In this document: positions 6,019-11,800 of the stretch, piece by piece
Layout of the letters: every line of letters starts with the position of its first letter
Numbering within the stretch: the stretch's first letter is position 1
Assembly: GCA_964385045.1 (NCBI GenBank)
Contig: CAYLNM010000119.1
Coordinates: forward strand, 1 to 14,488
Length of the DNA stretch: 14,488 nt
Source of the DNA: CAYLNM01 sp964385045
Lineage (GTDB): Bacteria; Planctomycetota; Phycisphaerae; Phycisphaerales; SM1A02
Direction of reading: 5' to 3'
Notes under the pieces: model-generated
Databases searched by the model: none
Seen by the model: only the letters and a program-made list of their open reading frames with translations
Told to the model about the DNA's origin: nothing
Translations under genes and position numbers: made by a program

Positions 6019-6024
6019 TACGCT
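6019..6024 (+). promoter_or_regulatory. Candidate -10 box of FKBP gene, leaderless
   Basis: TACGCT (fits TAnnnT) ends six bases before the ATG at 6031, the same spacing as TACCTT before the FabZ-like gene at 3285. No ribosome binding site is present, so a leaderless mRNA is plausible. There is no TTGaca-like -35 box 17 bases upstream. Confidence 0.42.
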
Positions 6025-6030
6025 CCGCCG

Positions 6031-7155
6031 ATGGACAGCATCGCGTCACGCACCGCGGCGAGCCTGCTCGTCGCCGCCATCGGGGCGTCGGCGGTCGCCG
6101 GCGTCCTCGCCGTGCGGCAGGCCGCCCCCGGCTTCGACTTCCGCACCGTGCCGCCGCCGCACGCGGAGACCGAGTCCGCGCTGCGGGCCCGCGGCACGAG
6201 TCTCGTCGAGGCGATCGCGATCGCCGAGCGGGTGACGGGCGGGGGCATCGCGGCCGAGGCCGCCTCCGTGCGCCGCGCCGAGCCCCACGACACGGTGAGC
6301 GTCCTGGTCTACCACGACGACGGCGATGCGAGCCGCGTGCTGGTGGACGCGGCCACCGGCTCGGTCCTCGAGCGGACCGCGGTGCCGCGGCTGCCTGGCG
6401 ACCCGGTGGAGGGCGAGCCGGTCGAGGGCCCCTCCGGCGTGCGGTGGTGGGTGCTGGAGGAGGGCGCCGGCGACCCGCCCCCGACGGACGACTCGAACGT
6501 GCGGGTCGAATACGCCGGGTACCTGCTCGACGGCACCCGCTTCGACTCCACCGAGGCCATCGGCCGCCCGGTCACGCTGCCGCTGTCGAGCTTCCTGCCC
6601 GGCTGGGCGCTCGGCATGCGGGACATGCTTCCGGGCGAGCGCCGGAAGCTGCTGGTGCCCTCGGAGCTCGCCTTCGGCGCGCTCGGCAATCCGCCGTCGA
6701 TCCCTCCCGACGCGACGCTGGTGATCGACGTGACCCTGGAGCGGGTCGTCGACTTCGTGAACCTGCCCGAGACGATCCCCGGCTGGCGGGTCGAGGGTGA
6801 GCCGACGAGGACCGAGAGCGGCCTGCGGTGGTGGGAGGTCGAGGCCGGCGATCCCGCGGGCCAGGCGGTGCCGGGGCTCGATGCGATCGTCGAGCTGCAC
6901 GTCACCGGCTACCTCACCGACGGCTCGACGTTCACCCGGACGCGGGACGAGGCGGGCGGCGGAGCGCCGATCCGCGTCGACCTTCGCCGGTGGCTCACCG
7001 GCGCGGCGGAGGGGGTCGTCGGCATGCGGCCGGGCGATCGCCGCAAGCTCGTGGTCCCCGGCCGACTGGGCTACGGCTCGACCGGCCGCCGCCGCGTGCC
7101 GCCGAACGCGACGCTGATCATGGACGTCGAGATGATCGGCTTCGCGGACCGCTGA
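6031..7155 (+). CDS. Membrane-anchored PepSY + double FKBP-type peptidyl-prolyl isomerase
   Basis: 374 residues. A hydrophobic segment (about 9-28) without an obvious cleavage site looks like a signal anchor, placing the rest outside the cytoplasmic membrane. Residues 57-113 (SLVEAIAIAERVTGGGI...VLVDAATGSVL) match the PepSY pattern. Two FKBP domains follow, about 135-240 and 263-371, each introduced by a similar phrase (SGVRWWVLEEG at 135-145 and SGLRWWEVEAG at 263-273), so they are an internal duplication. Domain 1 keeps Tyr161, Phe171-Asp172 and Trp192 of the FKBP pocket, with Phe215 where Tyr is usual (LAFG). Domain 2 has His290, Phe301-Thr302 and Ala325 at the Tyr, Phe-Asp and Trp positions but keeps LGYG (Tyr348). 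Likely a folding helper for exported proteins; domain 2 may be non-catalytic. Followed after 23 bases by an unknown anchored protein, probably co-transcribed. Confidence 0.85.
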   Translation: MDSIASRTAASLLVAAIGASAVAGVLAVRQAAPGFDFRTVPPPHAETESALRARGTSLVEAIAIAERVTGGGIAAEAASVRRAEPHDTVSVLVYHDDGDASRVLVDAATGSVLERTAVPRLPGDPVEGEPVEGPSGVRWWVLEEGAGDPPPTDDSNVRVEYAGYLLDGTRFDSTEAIGRPVTLPLSSFLPGWALGMRDMLPGERRKLLVPSELAFGALGNPPSIPPDATLVIDVTLERVVDFVNLPETIPGWRVEGEPTRTESGLRWWEVEAGDPAGQAVPGLDAIVELHVTGYLTDGSTFTRTRDEAGGGAPIRVDLRRWLTGAAEGVVGMRPGDRRKLVVPGRLGYGSTGRRRVPPNATLIMDVEMIGFADR

Positions 7156-7178
7156 GTCGCGGGACCCGGGAGCGGTGC

Positions 7179-8219
7179 ATGGACGCGGGGCAGGCCAACG
7201 AGGTGAGGCGGCCGGCGCGGTCGCGACGCGACCCCGCACCGCCGCGTGGCCGCGGGCGCCGGATCGCGGGCGGCCTCGCGCTGGTCGCGGGCGTGGCCGC
7301 CGTGGCCGCGCTCGTGCTCCGGGCCGCCCTCGCGCCCCCCGCGTGGTACGCCCCGCCGACAGCCGACGACGCCGAGGCGGTCCGGCTCGCCGAGCGGGTC
7401 GAGTACCGACTCGCCGAGGAGCTGCAGCGGGTGCGGCCGACGGCCGAGCCGTGGTCGGTGCGGCTCACCGACGCGCAGGTCAATGCGTGGCTGGCGCTGC
7501 GGCTGCCGGCGTGGGTGCGGCAGGAGACCGGTCGCACGTGGCCGGCGCACGTCGGCCCGCCGCAGGTGCGGACGCGGCCCAGCGGGCTCGTGATGGCGGC
7601 GTCGGCGGGCGGACCGTTCGTGCGGACCGGCGTGAGCTTGACCGTGGCGGTGCGGCCGCGCGATGCGGGGGGGGCAGAGGCCGCGGCCGGCGCGGGAGTC
7701 GCGGGGCGTGCGGAGGGCGTGGAGACCGCACGGCCCCCGGAAGCGGGGGGCGTCGTCGGGGCCGCGGGAGCCGCACGCCGGGCGGCGAGCGACGAGCCCG
7801 GGGAGCGCGATGAGCCCGCGGCCGGCGACCCACGGGCGGCCGCGGGCGGTGGGCCGGCCGGTACGTTGGCCGCGATCGGCCTCGAGGCGGGCCGCCTGGA
7901 GCTGGGCCGCTGGGGCGGCGATCCGTCCGGACTCGCCGAGCGGCTGCTGCGCTCAGCCGGCGTCGCGGGGCCGGCGGCCGCGCGGACGGCCGGGGCGATG
8001 CGGGACCCCGGGGCGTGGCTCGACGAGCTCCTCGGCGGGGGCGAGGGAGCCCCGGGAGAGGCCGGCGGGAGCGGCGAAGGCGCGGCCGCTGGCCCGGGAC
8101 GCGGCCCGATCCTGCCGCTTGCGGACGGACGACGCGTCCGACTCGCCGGCGTCGAGCTCGAGGCGGGCTCGCTCGTGGCGACCTTCGTTCCGGTGGCCGG
8201 CGGCGGCTCCGGCGACTGA
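7179..8219 (+). CDS. Membrane-anchored protein of unknown function
   Basis: 346 residues; I do not recognise the family. The basic N-terminus (residues 10-28, many Arg) is followed by one hydrophobic segment (about 29-51), giving an N-in, C-out anchor. Residues 67-110 (AVRLAERVEYRLAEELQRVRP...VRLTDAQVNAWLALRLPAWV) look like a folded conserved part, with a lipid- or peptide-binding style LTxxQVNAWL phrase. Two long Gly/Ala/Glu-rich stretches (about 163-228 and 285-312) look disordered. The last 35 residues (ILPLADGRRVRLAGVELEAGSLVATFVP) look like beta strands. Start at 7179 is supported by GGGAG (7168-7172) six bases upstream and only 23 bases separate it from the FKBP gene, so the two likely act together at the cell envelope. 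Confidence 0.7.
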   Translation: MDAGQANEVRRPARSRRDPAPPRGRGRRIAGGLALVAGVAAVAALVLRAALAPPAWYAPPTADDAEAVRLAERVEYRLAEELQRVRPTAEPWSVRLTDAQVNAWLALRLPAWVRQETGRTWPAHVGPPQVRTRPSGLVMAASAGGPFVRTGVSLTVAVRPRDAGGAEAAAGAGVAGRAEGVETARPPEAGGVVGAAGAARRAASDEPGERDEPAAGDPRAAAGGGPAGTLAAIGLEAGRLELGRWGGDPSGLAERLLRSAGVAGPAAARTAGAMRDPGAWLDELLGGGEGAPGEAGGSGEGAAAGPGRGPILPLADGRRVRLAGVELEAGSLVATFVPVAGGGSGD

Positions 8220-8221
8220 CG

Positions 8222-8238
8222 GGCGGGACGAGCCCGCC
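8222..8238 (+). terminator. Short hairpin after the anchored-protein gene
   Basis: GGCGGG (8222-8227) pairs with CCCGCC (8233-8238), 6 bp with a 5-base loop, starting two bases after the stop codon. There is no U-tract on the plus strand. The bidirectional use of the stronger hairpin at 8290-8321 is an alternative for ending this transcript. Confidence 0.35.
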
Positions 8239-8274
8239 GGCTGATCGCCCGGGGCGGGGAGCCGCGGGGAGACG

Positions 8275-8321
8275 CCCAAAAAAGAAAGAGGGCCGGGTAG
8301 GCCCCCACGGCTACCCGGCCC
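8275..8321 (-). terminator. Canonical Rho-independent terminator (minus strand)
   Basis: Minus strand: GGGCCGGGTAG, a 10-base loop, CTACCCGGCCC (11 perfect base pairs, plus-strand 8311-8321 and 8290-8300), then TCTTTCTTTTTT (complement of 8278-8289). This is the only hairpin in the window with a real U-tract, and it faces away from every annotated protein gene on the minus strand, so a minus-strand transcript must start in the 8322-8788 gap or be antisense to addB. Confidence 0.85.
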
Positions 8322-8487
8322 GGCGATCGGCGTGGTGCCGTCGCCTGACGACGCGTTCGGGAGGGCGGTGACCGCTCCTCTTGGATGCCCGACTGGGATC
8401 GACCCGGCCGCGAAGTCCCTTGGGGGAGACGTGCTCGCAGCCCCCTTCGCTGGTCGTCCCGCGTCGTGCCAGAGGCATCCGAACGCT
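8278..8487 (-). ncRNA. Candidate structured small RNA, class unknown
   Basis: About 210 bases between a promoter-like element and a canonical terminator on the minus strand, in a gap without a credible gene. Perfect complementary segments, in transcript order: A (8480-8474, GGATGCC), B (8467-8460, ACGACGCG), a two-part stem (8450-8441 with 8426-8422 and 8415-8410, GCGAAG/CTTCGC outside and GGGG/CCCC inside), A' (8389-8383), a small hairpin GCGG-TCA-CCGC (8375-8365), B' (8355-8348), a 9-bp hairpin (8345-8322, with one bulged base) and the terminator. A-B-A'-B' is pseudoknot order, or two exclusive folds. I could not find signatures of RNase P RNA, tmRNA, SRP RNA or 5S rRNA, nor a riboswitch I know. 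Ends are estimates; the start is taken 7-8 bases after the -10 box. An 80-codon frame across it is judged non-coding. Confidence 0.6.
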
Positions 8488-8494
8488 GGCCTGC

Positions 8495-8522
8495 ATGCTA
8501 CGGGGACGCCGGATCCCTGCAA
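8495..8522 (-). promoter_or_regulatory. Candidate promoter of the small RNA
   Basis: Minus strand: a T-rich tract (complement of 8521-8530, CTTTTTTT-type, resembling an UP element), TTGCAG (complement of 8517-8522) as -35, a 16-base spacer and TAGCAT (complement of 8495-8500; four of six match TATAAT) as -10. The -35 match is only TTG, so the promoter rests on the combination with the T-tract and the terminator 200 bases downstream. Confidence 0.45.
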
Positions 8523-8788
8523 GAAAAAAACGAAGCAAGTTCGTCGAAATCATGGAACTCGCCTCGGCGGCCGTGGCCCGCGGCTGCGGGGCCACCGACA
8601 GCGTGTCGTCAGTGGGCCCGCGGCCGAACCGCGGACGGTCCGTCGCGGCGGCGGATCGTGCGGCAGAATGGGGCCCGTCGGGTGACGGGGACCCGGGGGC
8701 ACGAGGCCCTCCGCGGCCGCAGCAGGGCCTGCGAGGCCGCACGGGGCCGTATCGAGCCGGCACGGGCCGCACGAAGGCGGGGAGCACG
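8523..8788. other. Intergenic region upstream of addB-like gene
   Basis: No gene is supported. An A-rich stretch (8521-8535) is the least GC-rich spot in the window; on the minus strand ACGAA/TTCGT followed by seven T could be a weak second terminator. An in-frame ATG at 8552 has no ribosome binding site, and the frame from it to 8788 encodes Gly/Arg/Pro-rich text without family resemblance. CAGAAT (8664-8669) could be part of an addB promoter but has no good -35 box. Confidence 0.4.
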
Positions 8789-11700
8789 ATGGTGAAGGAG
8801 CCGGGCACCGGCGAGGGGTCGGCCGACCCCGGGTCGGCGGGGAACGAAGAGGACGGGGTGACGGCGGAGCGGATCGCGGTGCCGTGGTCGGACTCGATCG
8901 TCGAGGCGGCGGCCGCGCGGCTGCTCGCGGGCGACCTCGGCTCGCCTCCGGGCGACCTGCGGCGGGTGCTCGTGGTGGTGCCCGGCGGCCGCGCGGGCCG
9001 GCTGCTGCTGCGCGAGCTCGGCGGCCGGGCCGAGGCCGCCGGCCTCGCGCTGGTGCCGCCGCGGGTGACCACGCCCGGCGTCCTGCCGACGGTCCTCTCG
9101 GAGGCAGCCGACGTGCCGCCGCCCGCGTCCGCATCCGAGGTGCTGCTCTCGGCGATCGCGGCGGTGGAGTCGGCGGCCCCCGCCGACCGCGCGATCGTGT
9201 TCGGGGACGAGCCGGACGTCGGCTCCGCGGCCGTCCACGCGGCCGCGGTGCGGCTCGTCGGCCTCGAGCACGAGCTCGCCGCCGGTGGCCGCGGGCCGGC
9301 GGACGCCGCGGACCGGCTGCGGTCCGAGCTGCGCGAGGAGGAGGCGCAGGCGTGGGAGGCGGTCCGCCGGATCGCCGACGATCGCCGCCGCCGCCTCGCG
9401 GAGGCGGGGCTGCGCGATGCGTCGCTCCCGCTGCCCGCGGCGGTCCTGTCCGGCCTGGACCCGGCGTTCCTGCCGGCGGCGGTCGTGCTGGTCGGACCGG
9501 CGGAGCTGCCGGCGGCGGCTCGGGCGGTGCTGGGCGCCGCCGCCGCCGCGGGCGTCCGGCTGCTCACGGCGGTGCGGGGCACCCCCGACACGGGCGTCGA
9601 CGGCTTCGACGCCCTCGGATGCGTCGTGCCCGAGGCGTGGGCCGAGACCGACGTGGTCGAGGACGAGTCGACGCTGCAGGTGGCCGAGTCGCTGGGCGAC
9701 CAGGCGGCGCTGGCCGTGCAGTGGGCGGCGGAGCTCACGCGCGGCGGAGCGGCCGACGATCTCGTGCTCGGGGTGATCGACCCGGCCCTCCGCCGGCCGC
9801 TGGCGGTCGCCGCGGCGGCCGCCGGCGGCTCGATCCACGTCGCGGGCGGGCGCCGGCTCGGGGAGCGTCCGTCCTGGCGGCTGCTGGAGCGGCTCGCCGC
9901 ATGGTGCCGGTCGCCCCGGGCCGCCGTGCTCGCCGACCTGCTCCGCATCCCGCGGTTCGAGCGGCTCGTGGCGGCGGCGGGCGACGGGCGCCGCCACGCC
10001 GGCGCCGGGTCCGGGCGTCCGTCCCGCCGCGACGCCCCCGCGCTGTTCGACGAGCTCCTGCGCGAGCACCTGCCCGATCGCCTCGACGAGCTGCGACTCG
10101 AGGTCGACGAGGGCGAGGATCCGCGGGGGCGGGCCCGCATCGCCGTCACCCGGCGCGCGATCGACGAGGCCGATCGACTGGGGGCGCCGCTGCGCGCAGC
10201 CCCCGCGCCGCTGTCGGCGTGGAGCGGACCGCTCGCCGAGGTGCTCGCGACCGCCAACCGGGATCGCGACGGCGGGGGCGACGAGGAGGACGCCGAGGAG
10301 TGGGTCCGTCTCGCGCGGCTCGCCGACGGCCTCGCGGCCCTGCCGCCGGCGCTCGATCGCACGGTCGAGGGAGTCGAGGCGCTCGAGACGCTGCTGCGGC
10401 TCGCGGCGGACGAGATGCTCCCGGAGCGCCCGGAGCCCGAGGCGATCGATGCGGTGGGCCTGCTCGAGCTGCCGTTCGACCCCGCTCCGTGCGTCGTCGT
10501 CGCCGGCCTGCACGACGAGTCGGCCCCCGGGCGCGGCAGGCGCGATCCGCTGCTTCCCGAGCCGCTTCGCCGGTCGCTCGGGCTCGCCGCCGACGCCGAT
10601 CGCCGCGGGCGCGACGCGTACCTGCTCGCGGCCGCGGTGCGCGGCCGGCGCGCGGCGCGGATCGTCGCCGGGCGGCGGGGGGCCGGCGGTGACCCGCTCG
10701 TCCCGAGCCGCCTGCTGCTGCCCGCCGACCCGGCGCGGCTGGCACCCCGGCTCGCCCGGCTCGTCGATCCTGATCGCGTGGCGCGTCCGCGGGCACTGCC
10801 CGTCCCCGGCGGGAACGGTGATGGCTTCCCGGTGCCCATCCTCCGCGGCCTCCCGGTCCCGGATCGGATTCGCGTCACCGCGTTCCGGGACCACCTCGCC
10901 TGCCCGTACCGCTTCGCGCTCGCCCACGTGCTCGGACTGGAGGTGGTGGAGGACGACCCGCGGGAGCTCGACGCGGGCCGCTTCGGCACCGTGCTGCACG
11001 CGGCCCTGCAGGCCTTCGGCGAGCACGCCGAGGACCGGCGGCTCCGCGACGCCGACCGCATCGCGGCCGCGCTCGAGCACCATCTGGACGCGGTGTCGCG
11101 GCGGCGGTTCGGACGGGCGCCGCGCCCCGCGGTGCGGCTGCAGCTCGACCGCATGCGGCAGCGCCTGCAGCACGTCGCCCGGCTCGAGGCCGCGTGGCGC
11201 GAGGAGGGCTGGCGCACCGTGGCGGTCGAGCACCGGCTCGAGGACGCCGCGATCCAGCTCGAGGACGGCTTCACCATGCCGGTCACCGGGATCGTCGACC
11301 GCATCGACCGGCACGAGCGCACCGGCCGGTGGCGCATCGTCGACTACAAGACCGGCGACACGGCCCGCAGTCCGTACGAGGCCCACCACGGGCGGAAGCG
11401 GTTGCCGCCTCCGGCCGAGGCGCGGTGGACCGACCTGCAGCTGCCGCTCTACGCCCACCTGCTGATGGGCCGTCCCGTCGGCGAGCCGGCGCAGACGATC
11501 GAGGGACCGGTCGAGCTCGGCTACGTCCTGCTGCCGCGGGCGGCCGCCCGCGTGGCGTGGGAGCCGGCCGAGTGGACGCCGGCCCACCTCGACGCGGCGC
11601 TGGAGGAGGCCCGCCGGATCGTGGCCGAGGTGCGCACCGGCGACTACGAGCCCGCCGAGCGGGCGCCGCGCTTCGACCGCTATCCGTGGATCGTGCAGCG

Positions 11701-11800
11701 GCCGCCGCTGCTGCTCGGCGACGAGGGCGATCCCGCGGCGCTGCGGGAGGACGACGAGGAGCCGAACGAGACCGCCGCCGCCGGGGGAGCACCGCGATGA
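8789..11800 (+). CDS. addB: AddB-like subunit: inactive helicase fold plus PD-(D/E)XK nuclease
   Basis: 1003 residues. With AddA it should process double-strand DNA ends for homologous recombination in the cytoplasm. The N-terminal part has VLVVVPGGRAGRLLLREL (60-77), the AddB N-terminal strand in which the Walker A motif is not conserved (no GKT/S), so no ATPase is expected. The C-terminal RecB-type nuclease is clear: GIVDRID (834-840), IVDYKTG (850-856, Asp852 and Lys854) and QLPLY (884-888). Cys705 in ACPYRF is the first of the four cysteines of the AddB iron-sulfur cluster, but the three near the C-terminus are absent. Start at 8789 has GGAG five bases upstream; GTG at 8858 is possible because the first 23 residues look disordered. 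The stop overlaps the next start (ATGA at 11797-11800), so the two genes are translationally coupled. Could also be annotated only as PD-(D/E)XK nuclease family protein. Confidence 0.82.
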   Translation: MVKEPGTGEGSADPGSAGNEEDGVTAERIAVPWSDSIVEAAAARLLAGDLGSPPGDLRRVLVVVPGGRAGRLLLRELGGRAEAAGLALVPPRVTTPGVLPTVLSEAADVPPPASASEVLLSAIAAVESAAPADRAIVFGDEPDVGSAAVHAAAVRLVGLEHELAAGGRGPADAADRLRSELREEEAQAWEAVRRIADDRRRRLAEAGLRDASLPLPAAVLSGLDPAFLPAAVVLVGPAELPAAARAVLGAAAAAGVRLLTAVRGTPDTGVDGFDALGCVVPEAWAETDVVEDESTLQVAESLGDQAALAVQWAAELTRGGAADDLVLGVIDPALRRPLAVAAAAAGGSIHVAGGRRLGERPSWRLLERLAAWCRSPRAAVLADLLRIPRFERLVAAAGDGRRHAGAGSGRPSRRDAPALFDELLREHLPDRLDELRLEVDEGEDPRGRARIAVTRRAIDEADRLGAPLRAAPAPLSAWSGPLAEVLATANRDRDGGGDEEDAEEWVRLARLADGLAALPPALDRTVEGVEALETLLRLAADEMLPERPEPEAIDAVGLLELPFDPAPCVVVAGLHDESAPGRGRRDPLLPEPLRRSLGLAADADRRGRDAYLLAAAVRGRRAARIVAGRRGAGGDPLVPSRLLLPADPARLAPRLARLVDPDRVARPRALPVPGGNGDGFPVPILRGLPVPDRIRVTAFRDHLACPYRFALAHVLGLEVVEDDPRELDAGRFGTVLHAALQAFGEHAEDRRLRDADRIAAALEHHLDAVSRRRFGRAPRPAVRLQLDRMRQRLQHVARLEAAWREEGWRTVAVEHRLEDAAIQLEDGFTMPVTGIVDRIDRHERTGRWRIVDYKTGDTARSPYEAHHGRKRLPPPAEARWTDLQLPLYAHLLMGRPVGEPAQTIEGPVELGYVLLPRAAARVAWEPAEWTPAHLDAALEEARRIVAEVRTGDYEPAERAPRFDRYPWIVQRPPLLLGDEGDPAALREDDEEPNETAAAGGAPR

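Noticed and set aside
3635..6049. 804-codon minus-strand frame opposite atpD and the MOSC gene
   Set aside because: Antisense to two convincing genes and without recognisable domains.
8341..8400. Minus-strand GCGGTCACCGCCCTCCCGAACG, faintly like the 5S rRNA core
   Set aside because: Only a short resemblance; the 5S closing stem and GUUAAGC-type segment are absent.
8395..8405. GGGATCGACCC, resembling a tRNA T-arm
   Set aside because: The loop lacks the TTCRA pattern and length, and there is no acceptor stem, D-arm or anticodon arm around it.
8311..8553. 80-codon minus-strand frame over the small-RNA region, ending in the terminator stem
   Set aside because: About 70 percent GC at third positions against well over 90 in neighbouring genes, T-rich codons coincide with the promoter tract, no ribosome binding site, and the stop lies inside the terminator stem. 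A small basic protein is not fully excluded.
8311..11587. Two minus-strand frames of about 1000 codons opposite the addB-like gene
   Set aside because: Both are antisense shadows with Ser/Arg- or Arg/Gly-rich text and no family features, while the plus strand carries clear nuclease motifs.
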